Source: Betaproteobacteria bacterium
Lineage (GTDB): Bacteria > Pseudomonadota > Gammaproteobacteria > Burkholderiales > CAIKXV01
Assembly: GCA_021298815.1 (NCBI GenBank)
Contig: JAJTHE010000019.1
Location: 1 to 33,108 of the forward strand
Length of the DNA stretch: 33,108 bases
Reading direction: 5' to 3'
The notes under the pieces are model-generated. The model had not been told where the DNA came from, made no database searches, and was given only the letters and a program-made list of their open reading frames with translations. A program made the translations under genes and the position numbers. Of the stretch, positions 15,767-23,117 are shown piece after piece; positions within the stretch are counted from its first letter, which is position 1, and every line of letters starts with the position of its first letter.

Positions 15767-16413
15767 CCCTCGACCTGTACGGATTCTGGCGCTCTCTCGC
15801 CACCTTCCGCGTGCGCATCGCGCTGAACCTCAAGGGGCTCGACTACCGCGAGCACATGGTCGACATCTTCACGGGCGACCAGTACGAGGCTTCGTTCCGT
15901 GCGATCAACCCGATGTCTGCGGTGCCAGCCCTGGTCGAGCCCGGGCACCCGCCGCTGACGCAGTCGATGGCGATCCTCGAATACCTGGAGGAGGTCTACC
16001 CGGATCCGCCGCTGCTGCCGGCCTCGCCCCGTGCCCGGGCGCATGTGCGTGCGCTGGCGATGATCATGGTGGCCGACACGCATCCGCTGATGGTGCCCAG
16101 GGTACGCAACTACCTGTCCGACGTGCTGGGTCTCGACGAACCGCGGCGGATGGCGTGGCTGGAGCACTGGAGCCGGACGGCGTTCTCGGCGCTGGAGGCG
16201 CAACTCGCGGACGTGCCGGGGCCGTTCTGCGCCGGACCGTCGCCGACCCTGGCCGATATCTGCCTCGCCACGCAGATGGTCGGCGCCCGGCTGTCGCGCT
16301 TCGACATGACTGCCTTCCCGGCGTGCAACCGGATCGTCGACAATTGCCTGCAGATCGACGCGTTCGCGCGGGCGCATCCGCTGCGGCAGAGGGGCGCGCC
16401 AGCGGCGTCCTGA
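15763..16413 (+). CDS. GST-fold maleylacetoacetate/maleylpyruvate isomerase-like protein
   Basis: This 216-residue zeta-class glutathione-transferase-fold protein has the N-terminal thioredoxin-like domain YGFWRSLATFRVRIALNLKGL. In MaiA the active-site segment usually reads SSCSYRVRIAL/SSASYRVRIAL, so the leading Ser is kept but the following residues differ. NPMSAVPAL and LTQSMAILEYLEE are the glutathione-binding segments, here with SMAI as in zeta enzymes. The C-terminal helical domain contains PTLADICLATQM. It would isomerise maleylacetoacetate or maleylpyruvate to the fumaryl form in aromatic ring degradation (homogentisate or gentisate routes), but no ring-cleaving dioxygenase or fumarylacetoacetase is nearby. 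The start at 15763 has AAGGAGA upstream and overlaps the previous stop. Confidence 0.75.
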   Translation: MTLDLYGFWRSLATFRVRIALNLKGLDYREHMVDIFTGDQYEASFRAINPMSAVPALVEPGHPPLTQSMAILEYLEEVYPDPPLLPASPRARAHVRALAMIMVADTHPLMVPRVRNYLSDVLGLDEPRRMAWLEHWSRTAFSALEAQLADVPGPFCAGPSPTLADICLATQMVGARLSRFDMTAFPACNRIVDNCLQIDAFARAHPLRQRGAPAAS

Positions 16414-16485
16414 GCCCGCGCGCCCGACGGCAGCGTCCCTTCAGGGTTGCGAGCCGGCAGGGACGTCTCCCTTGGACGCGCCGGA

Positions 16486-17169
16486 TCAGCCGGCGCGCGT
16501 CGCCCGGCGGCGGGCGGCGGCCCCGAGCAGCAGCAGGCCGGTTCCCAGCAGCGGCAGCGCGGCCGGCACCGGCACGACGGCCACGTTGCCCTGGCGGAAC
16601 CACAGGTCGAACGGGAACAGCGCCGGATCGTTGAAGCCCGGTGCGTCGCCGAACGGTTCGCCCGCCGGGTAGGCGTCCACCTGGTAGCCGGTGGCCATCA
16701 CGCCGAAGTTGCCCGGGTACGTCAGGTCGCCCATGAAGAACTCGATCCAGTAGGTCGAACCGGGCGTGAGCGCAACCGGTGCACCGAACAGGAAACGGGT
16801 GACCACCGGATCCGCGGTCGCCTGGTCGCCATAGCTGGTCGCCCCGCTGGTGCCGAGGATCGCGCCGCCGATCGTGCCCGAGCGGATGCGCACGAACAGG
16901 TCGGTCGGCCCGTCGATGAACGCGGGGCTCTGGTCGTTGATCTGCAGTTCGACCGCGTTCATAGTGCCGATCGTCGGCACGAAGGACTGACCGATCGTCT
17001 GTTTCGTGGTGAGCCCGCCGAAGATCGGCAGCGCGTCGTTGCGCTGGTCGATGGTGAACGTGGCGGCCGAAGCGGCTGTGCAGGCTGCCGTGGCGAGTGC
17101 GGCAACGGCCGTGCGGAACACATGGGAAGCGGCGCGGAATCGATCTGAGTCAGGCGGCAAGGCATTCAT
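16486..17169 (-). CDS. PEP-CTERM sorting-domain exported protein
   Basis: This 227-residue protein has a Sec signal peptide (basic N-terminus, then FRTAVAALATAACTAASAA, cleavage near residue 35). The exported domain has segments such as GQSFVPTIGTMNAVELQIND and PVALTPGSTYWIEFFMGD, resembling the choice-of-anchor or lectin-like beta domains of PEP-CTERM proteins. The C-terminus is an intact tail: VPVPAALPLLGTGLLLLGA, then AARRRATRAG and a stop. ATG 17169 is preferred to the ATG two codons upstream because GGGAG is then well spaced. It is expected in the envelope or secreted after exosortase processing. It lies 120 bases downstream of the aldehyde dehydrogenase on the same strand, but a separate promoter is likely. 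Confidence 0.85.
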   Translation of the reverse strand: MNALPPDSDRFRAASHVFRTAVAALATAACTAASAATFTIDQRNDALPIFGGLTTKQTIGQSFVPTIGTMNAVELQINDQSPAFIDGPTDLFVRIRSGTIGGAILGTSGATSYGDQATADPVVTRFLFGAPVALTPGSTYWIEFFMGDLTYPGNFGVMATGYQVDAYPAGEPFGDAPGFNDPALFPFDLWFRQGNVAVVPVPAALPLLGTGLLLLGAAARRRATRAG

Positions 17170-17289
17170 CTGCATCTCCCGGTTGAATTCCCATCCGGAG
17201 TTTGCACGCGAAGAATGCCGAATGTCCATCGCTGCAGTGCGTTGCCAGCGGGTGGGGACCCCGCGCATGGCCGCAGCTGCGCCGGCGAT

Positions 17290-18834
17290 TCAGTTCAACC
17301 GGCGCTGGCCACTGGCGTCCCCGTACCAGTCGAACGGCTTCCCGGACACGTTGGTCATCACCGCCTTCACGCTGAAATGGGCGTCGAACGACTCGGTACC
17401 GAACTCGGAGCCGATGCCGGAATCCTTCACCCCGCCCCAGGGCGAGGCCGGGTCCAGCCGGTGGTGGTCGTTGATCCAGAAGATGCCGCAGTCGACCCGG
17501 CGCGCGATGCGGTGCGCGCGCGCGACGTCCGCGGTGCGCACGCCGGCGGCCAGGCCGTACGGCGAATCGTTCGCGATGCGCACCGCCTCGTCCTCGGTGT
17601 CGAAGGGGATCACCACGGTCACCGGCCCGAACACCTCCTCGCGCGCGATGGTCATCGACGGCGTGACGCCGGCGAACACCGTCGGCTGCACGAAATAGCC
17701 GTTGGCCAGCGCGCCTTCCAGGTGGTCCGGCGTACCGCCGCCGGTCACCGCATGGGCGCCCTCGTGGCGGGCGATGTCCACCAGCTTGAGCACGCGTTCG
17801 CGCTGGCGCGCCGAGATCACCGGGCCCATCTGCGTCGTCGGCAGCGCCGGGTCGCCGACGCGGATCGCCGCGGCCTTGCGTGCGAGGCGGTCGACGAACT
17901 CGTCATGGATGCTGCGCTGGACGATGTGGCGCGCGGCACAGACGCAGGTCTGGCCCGCCGCGATGAACGCACCGAACGCGGCATAGTTCACCGCCTGTTC
18001 GAGGTCGTAGTCGTCGAACACGATCACCGGTGTCTTGCCGCCGAGTTCCATGGTCTGGTGCGCGAAATGGCGCGCCGCGAGCGCGCCCGAGATGCGTCCG
18101 GCCTCGGTGCCGCCGGTGAGCACGAACTTGTCGATGCCGGGATGTTCGGCCAGTGCCTTGCCGGTGGTCGCGCCCAGGCCGGTGACCACGTTGAACACGC
18201 CCGGCGGCAGCCCGGCATCGACGAAGATCCGCGCCAGCCGCAGCGTGGTCAGCGGCGTGTACTCCGAGCACTTGACCACCGTCGTGCATCCCGATGCGAA
18301 CACCGGCGCCAGGCTCTTCGCCATGATCATCAGCGGGTGGTTGAACGGCGTGCAGTTTCCGACGACGCCGATCGGCGAGCGCTGGGTGTAGCAGAGATAG
18401 TCGCCCTCGACCGGGATCACCGCATCGCGCCGCGCCAGCGCCAGTCCGGCGTTGTAGCGGAAGAAATCCGGCAGCCGCCCGAGCTGCGCGCGCGTCTCGG
18501 TGATCGGCCGTCCGTTGTTGCGGGTCTCGAGCTGGTAGAGCTCCTCGAGGTGGTCTTCCAGCGCATCGGCCAGCTTGTTCACCAGCCGTGCCCTTGCCCG
18601 CACCGTCATCGCCGCCCACGGCCCGCTGGAGAACGCGGCGCGCGCCGACTGCACCGCGGCATCGACATCCTCGTCGGTCGCGTGGCCGATGCGGGCGATG
18701 ACTTCGCCGCGCGACGGGTCGAACACGTCGATGAGTTCCGGCGACGATGCGGGCCGCTCGCTGCCGTCGATGAACAGGCCGCGGGTGGGGATGGAGGAGG
18801 TGGAGCCGCGCTGGCTCCCGGCAGGTGTCGACAT
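17290..18834 (-). CDS. Aldehyde dehydrogenase family protein
   Basis: This 514-residue NAD(P)-dependent dehydrogenase has the full ALDH layout: cofactor segment PFNHPLMIMAKSLAPVFASG, FVLTGGTEAGR for nucleotide contact, the general-base Glu263 in MELGGKTP, the catalytic Cys297 in GQTCVCA, and the C-terminal EEVFGPV and PWGGVKDSGIG motifs. All key residues are present. The first 20 residues (Ser/Thr/Gly-rich) are not conserved; the start is taken at ATG 18834, though there is no strong ribosome site. It oxidises an aldehyde to a carboxylate, and the GGVKDSGIGSE ending recalls betaine- and hydroxymuconic-semialdehyde-type enzymes without settling the substrate. It is divergent from the alpha/beta-hydrolase gene across 361 bases. 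Confidence 0.9.
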   Translation of the reverse strand: MSTPAGSQRGSTSSIPTRGLFIDGSERPASSPELIDVFDPSRGEVIARIGHATDEDVDAAVQSARAAFSSGPWAAMTVRARARLVNKLADALEDHLEELYQLETRNNGRPITETRAQLGRLPDFFRYNAGLALARRDAVIPVEGDYLCYTQRSPIGVVGNCTPFNHPLMIMAKSLAPVFASGCTTVVKCSEYTPLTTLRLARIFVDAGLPPGVFNVVTGLGATTGKALAEHPGIDKFVLTGGTEAGRISGALAARHFAHQTMELGGKTPVIVFDDYDLEQAVNYAAFGAFIAAGQTCVCAARHIVQRSIHDEFVDRLARKAAAIRVGDPALPTTQMGPVISARQRERVLKLVDIARHEGAHAVTGGGTPDHLEGALANGYFVQPTVFAGVTPSMTIAREEVFGPVTVVIPFDTEDEAVRIANDSPYGLAAGVRTADVARAHRIARRVDCGIFWINDHHRLDPASPWGGVKDSGIGSEFGTESFDAHFSVKAVMTNVSGKPFDWYGDASGQRRLN

Positions 18835-19195
18835 CGACAGTCTCGTCAGTTGGGGTCGGGTCGGAACGATACCTCGCTGCGCGTCCGTTGTGCGCAGGGA
18901 CGCCTGCGCCGGGTGCTCTCCGACGTTCGGTGCCGGCCCCCCGATACCCGCGTCTGTTCCACCTCCGTCCGGTACGACGAACGACTGCGCGGCACTACCA
19001 CCAGTGCGGAGGGCGAACGTCGGACGGGCCTGTATCGACGCACGTGCACCGGATGAATGCCGGATGGCGGTACGGCTCCAACCCGGCACCAGCCCCGAAT
19101 GTCAAGCCCCCTTGTCCCGCGCCCGCCAAAGGACGACCATCGCTCCCTGCCCGCCACGACGCGGCCGCCCCGCAACGCGAGCCAGAGGAGCCGTC
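18835..19195. other. Divergent intergenic region
   Basis: These 361 bases separate the aldehyde dehydrogenase and alpha/beta-hydrolase starts and should hold both promoters. I found no convincing gene, strong inverted repeat or consensus -35/-10 pair. A ribosome site (AGAGGAG, about 19184-19190) serves the right-hand gene. Confidence 0.4.
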
Positions 19196-19975
19196 ATGCC
19201 CACCATCGAAGTGTCCGGCCACGCCGTCGAATACAAGCAGTGGGGCAGCGGCCCGGACCTGGTGCTGGTGCATTCACTGCTGACCGATGCCAGCGTGTTC
19301 GGAGGCATCGCGCCGGTGCTGGCAGCGTCGCGCCGCGTGACCGCGATCAACCTGCCCGGTTACGGCGCGAGTGCCGCGCGCCCGCTCGACAGCATCGCCG
19401 GCTATGCGGCATTCCTGCGCGCAGCCTTCGACGCGCTGGCGATGCCCGACAGCACGGACCTGTTCGCCAATGGCTTCGGTGCATTCGTCGCGATCGTGTT
19501 CGCACTCGACAACCCCGGCCGCATCCGGCGGCTGGTGGTCGCCGATGTCAACGCCGGCTTTCCGGAAGCCGGCCGCGTGCCGTTCGGCATGATGGCCGGC
19601 AAGGTCACCGAGGGCGGCATGGAAACGGTGCTCGACGCCGCCATCGGCCGCATGTTCCCGGAGCCGTTCCAGCAGGCGAACGCTGCGGTCGTCGCCGATC
19701 GCAAGCGCCGTCTCGCCACCGCCGACCCGGCGGCCTTCGCGCGGGCCTGCCGCGCGCTGGCGGCCCTCGATCTCGTCGAGCGCCTGCCCGCGCTCGCCGC
19801 GCCCACGACCGTCCTGTGCGGCGAACTCGACCGCACCACGCCGCCGGAACTGGCGGAGCGCATGGCCGGGCTGATACCCGGCGCGCGCTATGCGGCGATC
19901 CCCGGCAGCGGCCACTGCCCGATGCTGGAACAACCGGCGGCGCTGGTCGCGCTGATCGAAGGAGCCCTTGCATGA
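19196..19975 (+). CDS. Alpha/beta-hydrolase-fold protein lacking the nucleophile serine
   Basis: This 259-residue protein has the alpha/beta-hydrolase layout of enol-lactonase and esterase relatives: DLVLVHSLLTDASVF (oxyanion region), INLPGYGASA, then the nucleophile elbow, GELDRTTPP carrying Asp212, and PGSGHCPMLEQP carrying His240. At the elbow, where GxSxGG is expected, it reads FANGFGAF, so the nucleophile position is Gly93 (codon GGC, 19472-19474; AGC would be Ser). The acid and base remain. It is therefore unlikely to act as a standard serine hydrolase; it may be a binding protein, a non-covalent lyase-type enzyme or an inactive copy. ATG 19196 has AGAGGAG upstream. Its stop overlaps the next start (ATGA), so it is coupled to the secreted protein. 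Confidence 0.82.
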   Translation: MPTIEVSGHAVEYKQWGSGPDLVLVHSLLTDASVFGGIAPVLAASRRVTAINLPGYGASAARPLDSIAGYAAFLRAAFDALAMPDSTDLFANGFGAFVAIVFALDNPGRIRRLVVADVNAGFPEAGRVPFGMMAGKVTEGGMETVLDAAIGRMFPEPFQQANAAVVADRKRRLATADPAAFARACRALAALDLVERLPALAAPTTVLCGELDRTTPPELAERMAGLIPGARYAAIPGSGHCPMLEQPAALVALIEGALA

Positions 19976-20571
19976 AAACGATCCTCCGTTTCACCACCGT
20001 CCTTGCGCTGCTGTGCACCGCCGCCGTCTCGTTCGCGCAGGCACCGCAGAACGTGCGCATCCGGGCGACCATCACCGCGATCGACGGTGATGTGCTTTCG
20101 CTGAACTCGCGCGAAGGCACGGCGATGAAGGTGCGAATGACCGAGAAGACGACGGTGGCGACCGCGCGTGGGCTGAAGCTCGTCGACCTGCCGAAGAACG
20201 CCTTCATCGGCATCACCGCGGTGAAGGGGCCGGACGGCGTACTGGTCGCACGCGGGCTGCACATGATCCCGAAGACCGCCAACGAGGGCCATACCCAGTC
20301 GGACTTCGAGCCGGGCGCATCGATGACCAACGCCTACCTGGAAGCCAACGTGCAGACCAGCAGCGGCGGCGACCTGACGGTGGTCTACAAGGACGGCATG
20401 CAGCGGGTGCGGGTGCCGATCGGGACGCCGGTCGTCGCCTTTGATCCCGCCGACCGGTCCGCGCTTGCGCCAGGCGTCTACGTGATCGTGGCGGCGCAGG
20501 TCGGCCCCGACAACACGATCACGGCACTGCGCATCCAGGCCGAGAAGGCCGGCGTCAAGCCGCCGCAGTAG
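19972..20571 (+). CDS. Secreted protein of unknown function, DUF5666-like beta repeats
   Basis: This 199-residue protein has a Sec signal peptide (LRFTTVLALLCTAAVSFAQA, cleavage near residue 23). It then has beta-rich OB-like segments: RIRATITAIDGDVLSLNSREG, TEKTTVATARGLKLVDLPKNAFIGITAV and YVIVAAQVGPDNTITALRIQ. This GTI/TAIDG..LxV pattern with metal- or ion-binding-like loops recalls DUF5666 domains. It is periplasmic or secreted. It overlaps the preceding hydrolase-fold gene by 4 bases with GAAGGAG upstream, so the pair is co-translated. I do not know its function; a periplasmic small-molecule-binding role beside a nucleophile-less hydrolase is speculation. Confidence 0.75.
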   Translation: MKTILRFTTVLALLCTAAVSFAQAPQNVRIRATITAIDGDVLSLNSREGTAMKVRMTEKTTVATARGLKLVDLPKNAFIGITAVKGPDGVLVARGLHMIPKTANEGHTQSDFEPGASMTNAYLEANVQTSSGGDLTVVYKDGMQRVRVPIGTPVVAFDPADRSALAPGVYVIVAAQVGPDNTITALRIQAEKAGVKPPQ

Positions 20572-20742
20572 CAGACGACCGACGGCGGCCCGATACCTTC
20601 AGGGGTATCGCCATACGTATCCGCTGGACGACATGTGTGCCCTGTTCATGCGCGCGAAATGACGAGGGGAAACCACGCTGGAACGCGTGGCGGCTTCAGG
20701 CCCGTCAGAAACGCGGAGACTGGAGATTGATCGAGTCGAGAC

Positions 20743-20758
20743 TAGTCCGAACGGACTA
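20743..20758. promoter_or_regulatory. Inverted repeat upstream of PEP-CTERM gene
   Basis: TAGTCCGAACGGACTA has perfect 7-base arms around a 2-base centre. It lies 127 bases before the PEP-CTERM start at 20886, within a 315-base non-coding stretch (20572-20885). It could be an operator; no cognate regulator is evident nearby. Confidence 0.35.
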
Positions 20759-20824
20759 ATGCGGGGTATCGATCAGCTTGCAAAACGGCGAAGGCACCGA
20801 CATGATGGAAGACGAGTGCTGCTT

Positions 20825-20840
20825 ATTGCAACGTTGCAAT
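20825..20840. promoter_or_regulatory. Perfect 16-base palindrome, candidate operator
   Basis: ATTGCAACGTTGCAAT is identical on both strands with a CG centre, as seen in LacI-type operators. It is AT-rich against a GC-rich background and ends 45 bases before the PEP-CTERM start codon, where a repressor could cover the promoter or leader. No LacI-type gene is in the window. Confidence 0.45.
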
Positions 20841-20885
20841 GCGGGCGCCGGCCCGAATGTCGGCACCACCCATCGAGAGGTTCGA

Positions 20886-21530
20886 ATGAAGACCATTCAC
20901 ACGCTCACGCTCGCCGCGCTGCTCGGCTGCAGTGCAGCCCAGGCCGCAGACTTTTCCTTTACCGGCACATTCCGTCAGGACGATGACATCCAGTTATTCA
21001 GCTTCAACGTCGGGGCCGCATCGTCCAACGTCGTGCTGCGTACCTGGTCGTATGCGGGCGGCGTGAACGCGGCGGGTGCGACCATCGCCCGCGGCGGCTT
21101 CGACCCGATCCTCGCTCTGTTCGATTCGACCGGCCTGCGCATCGGCCAGAACGACGACGGTGGCTTTCCGGACGTGGCGGTCGACCTGAGCGGCGCCCGG
21201 TTCGATACCTACCTTCAGATCGGCACTCTGGCTCCGGGACAGTACACCGCGGCTGTCATGCAGTTCGACAATTTCGCTGGTATGACACTCTCGGACGCCT
21301 TCACCCGCACCGGCCAGGGCAACTTCACGTCAGGCTTCGGTTGTGCTGCCGGATCGTTCTGCGACGTCAGCGGCAATGCGAACTTCAATTCGCGCACGAA
21401 CGCCTGGGCGTTCGACATCCTCGGTGTCGAGTCCGCGGCCGTGGCCACGGTGCCGGTCCCCGCAGCGCTGCCGCTGATGGCCGCGGGCCTCGGCCTGTTC
21501 GGCTTCTTCGCACGCCGGCGCACTGCCTGA
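20886..21530 (+). CDS. DVUA0089-like PEP-CTERM exported protein
   Basis: This 214-residue protein has a Sec signal peptide (HTLTLAALLGCSAAQAADF, cleavage near residue 20). The domain then reads DDDIQLFSFNVG, GGFDPILALFDSTGLRIGQNDDGG and YLQIGTLAPGQYTAAVMQFDNF, which is the pattern of DVUA0089-family PEP-CTERM proteins (a pre-peptidase-C-like beta sandwich). The tail VPVPAALPLMAAGLGLFGFF then ARRRTA is intact for exosortase processing. ATG 20886 has a GAGAGG site. Upstream lie two inverted repeats and downstream a clear terminator, so it is a single-gene unit. It is likely an extracellular matrix or surface protein. Confidence 0.88.
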   Translation: MKTIHTLTLAALLGCSAAQAADFSFTGTFRQDDDIQLFSFNVGAASSNVVLRTWSYAGGVNAAGATIARGGFDPILALFDSTGLRIGQNDDGGFPDVAVDLSGARFDTYLQIGTLAPGQYTAAVMQFDNFAGMTLSDAFTRTGQGNFTSGFGCAAGSFCDVSGNANFNSRTNAWAFDILGVESAAVATVPVPAALPLMAAGLGLFGFFARRRTA

Positions 21531-21572
21531 TCGAATGCGGTCCCTTCGGGGCCGCGCATCGGTTGCATCGAG

Positions 21573-21597
21573 AACCCCGCGCAGGCGGGGTTTTTCG
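21573..21597 (+). terminator. Rho-independent terminator of the PEP-CTERM gene
   Basis: AACCCCGC (21573-21580) pairs perfectly with GCGGGGTT (21585-21592) around a GCAG loop, followed at once by a T-rich tract. It stands 42 bases after the stop at 21530 and is the clearest intrinsic terminator in the window. Confidence 0.88.
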
Positions 21598-21659
21598 TTT
21601 CGGGTCGGATGCACACGTTTACACTCCGCCCGCAGCGATTCGCGGGCGGAGCGGATGGC

Positions 21660-22145
21660 ATGAAGCGTTTCCTGAAACTGATGCACGAGATCGGTGGGAT
21701 CGGCATGACCGGTGCGCTGGCCGCCCACCTCATCCTGGTCATCACCGCGCCCGACACGTCGCTCGCCGAATACGCAGTGGTGCGCCAGTCGATCCTCGCG
21801 GTGTCGAAGTACCTGCTGCTGCCGTCGCTGCTGATCGTGCTGGTGTCCGGCCTGCTGGCGATGGCGGTGCACTACCCGTTCTGCCAGGCGCGCTGGGTAT
21901 GGGCGAAGGCACTCACTGGCATCGGGCTGCTCGAGGGCACGCTGGTGACCGTGCAGGGGACCTCGCGCCGCGCGGCGGAACTGTCCGCCGCTGCCGTGGA
22001 CGGACAGGCCGATCCGGCACTGATGGCCGAACTGCTGCGCACCGAATGGATCGGCCTGTGGACGATCCTGGCGCTGTCGCTGCTGAATGTCGTGCTCGGC
22101 GTGCTGCGGCCCTGGCTCGGGCGCCGTCCGGCCGCGGCAGCCTGA
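21660..22145 (+). CDS. Small integral membrane protein, DUF2269-like
   Basis: This 161-residue protein has about four membrane helices: near residues 8-28 (EIGGIGMTGALAAHLILVI), 45-70 (LLLPSLLIVLVSGLLAMAV), 78-96 (VWAKALTGIGLLEGTLVTV) and 128-148 (WIGLWTILALSLLNVVLGVL). The first helix with KLMHEIGG and the Trp/Lys between helices two and three resemble DUF2269-type membrane proteins. ATG 21660 is preferred, with GGAG upstream; an ATG at 21609 would add 17 unconserved residues. It follows the terminator, so it has its own promoter, and converges with the GntR gene (5 bases between stops). Function unknown. Confidence 0.75.
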   Translation: MKRFLKLMHEIGGIGMTGALAAHLILVITAPDTSLAEYAVVRQSILAVSKYLLLPSLLIVLVSGLLAMAVHYPFCQARWVWAKALTGIGLLEGTLVTVQGTSRRAAELSAAAVDGQADPALMAELLRTEWIGLWTILALSLLNVVLGVLRPWLGRRPAAAA

Positions 22146-22150
22146 GCGCT

Positions 22151-22831
22151 TCAGCCGTCGAACAGGTTCCGGTGGGCGCAGGTCAGGTGGGCCACCACGG
22201 CCGCCCGCGCAGCCGCGGCATCGCGCGCCTTGAGGGCAGCTACGATCGCGCGATGCTGGCGCTGGTACTCCAGCCGCAGCGCTTCGGTGACGATCCGATC
22301 GCGCAGCTTGCCGAACTCCGTCTGCTGGCGCGCCGCGTGGAACAGTTCGAAGATACCGGCGATCAATGCATTGTGGGCCGCCGCCGCCAGTGCCTGGTGG
22401 AGCGCGGCATCCCACAGTTCGAACTCGCCGAGCGTGACCGCGGCCTCGGCGCGGTCGAGGCAGTGGTCCATGCGCTGATAGTCTGCCGGGGTGGCGTTGA
22501 CCACGATCAGTTCCACCGCAGCAGGCTCGATGCGCAGCCGCGCATCCATCAGTTCGCCCGGGCTGGCGCGGGCGACGCTCGGCAGGTCGGCCGAGGCAGG
22601 CGCCAGCGGAGCTGCAATGAAGGTGCCGCGGCCGACCTCGCGGCGGATCCGGCCTTCGGCTTCCAGGTCGGCCAGGGTGCGCCGGACCGCATTGCGCGGC
22701 AGGGCGAAGCTCGATGCGAACTCGCGTTCCGTCGGCAGCCTGCGCCCGGGGCCGTCCGGGGCGAGCGCCTGTGCGAGCAGGAACGCGCGCAATTCGCGGG
22801 TGGAGGCTCGCTGCTGCTTCGGGGGCGCCAT
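22151..22831 (-). CDS. GntR-family transcriptional regulator, FadR subfamily (FCD domain)
   Basis: This 226-residue regulator has the GntR winged helix at the N-terminus (RRLPTEREFASSFALPRNAVRRTLADLEAEGRIRREVGRGTFI, given here in family-typical order). It also has a helical FCD ligand-binding domain whose metal ligands are visible: Asp and His in WDAALHQAL, His in RQHRAIVAAL and His in VVAHL. Such regulators usually sense carboxylates. ATG 22831 is chosen; an ATG at 22915 would add 28 residues without conservation. No clear ribosome site precedes it. It is divergent from the large cluster at 23118, and the space between carries four copies of a FadR-type half-site, so it very likely controls itself and that cluster. 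Confidence 0.88.
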   Translation of the reverse strand: MAPPKQQRASTRELRAFLLAQALAPDGPGRRLPTEREFASSFALPRNAVRRTLADLEAEGRIRREVGRGTFIAAPLAPASADLPSVARASPGELMDARLRIEPAAVELIVVNATPADYQRMDHCLDRAEAAVTLGEFELWDAALHQALAAAAHNALIAGIFELFHAARQQTEFGKLRDRIVTEALRLEYQRQHRAIVAALKARDAAAARAAVVAHLTCAHRNLFDG

Positions 22832-22845
22832 AGTACCGTCGAAAC

Positions 22846-22873
22846 TAAACCAATGTGTCGATTGGTTCAACCA
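22846..22873. promoter_or_regulatory. GntR operator cluster 1
   Basis: TAAACCAAT (22846-22854) faces ATTGGTTCA (22861-22869) across 6 bases. The right part also forms ATTGGTTCAACCA (22861-22873), close to the ATTGGTnnnACCAAT pattern known for PdhR-like FadR-subfamily regulators. It lies 15 bases before the gntR start, a position suited to autorepression. Confidence 0.6.
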
Positions 22874-22964
22874 TGGATCATCCTGCACCGCCGCGAAGGT
22901 GGTGCGTCGCAGCAAGAAGGCCTATCGATCGTCTAGGTATAACGGATCTGTCAAGCCTTGCGCG

Positions 22965-22989
22965 ATTGGTTCATCGTGTTTGAACCAAT
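22965..22989. promoter_or_regulatory. GntR operator cluster 2
   Basis: ATTGGTTCA (22965-22973) and TGAACCAAT (22981-22989) are perfect 9-base inverted copies separated by 7 bases. They repeat the half-site of cluster 1, about 120 bases away centre to centre. The site ends 11 bases upstream of a candidate -35 for the hydrolase cluster. Confidence 0.6.
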
Positions 22990-23000
22990 GCCGTTTCTGG

Positions 23001-23030
23001 TTGACGTTGGGTCAGTGTCACGGCTAGGAT
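23001..23030 (+). promoter_or_regulatory. Candidate sigma-70 promoter of the catabolic cluster
   Basis: TTGACG (23001-23006) and TAGGAT (23025-23030) are separated by 18 bases, matching the -35 and -10 consensus at five and four of six positions. The expected transcript would have a leader of about 80 bases before ATG 23118. Confidence 0.5.
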
Positions 23031-23117
23031 CCCACAGCGGTGAGTGCGCGCCGGCGCGGTCCCGTCCCGGGACAGCCGCCGAGCGTCCCGGGCGTGCCGG
23101 AGAGGAGACAACACACG

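Noticed and set aside
16434..16465. Inverted repeat CGTCCCT/AGGGACG between the convergent maiA-like and PEP-CTERM genes as a terminator
   Set aside because: The 18-base loop and lack of a T run make it weak; it may be chance.
17231..17250. Possible sigma-54 promoter (TGGCAACGCACTGC on the minus strand) before the PEP-CTERM gene
   Set aside because: Spacing between the GG and GC elements is 9 rather than the required 10 bases.
22926..22954. gntR promoter with a consensus TTGACA on the minus strand (22949-22954)
   Set aside because: No acceptable -10 element is found at 16-18 bases spacing, so only the -35-like box can be seen.
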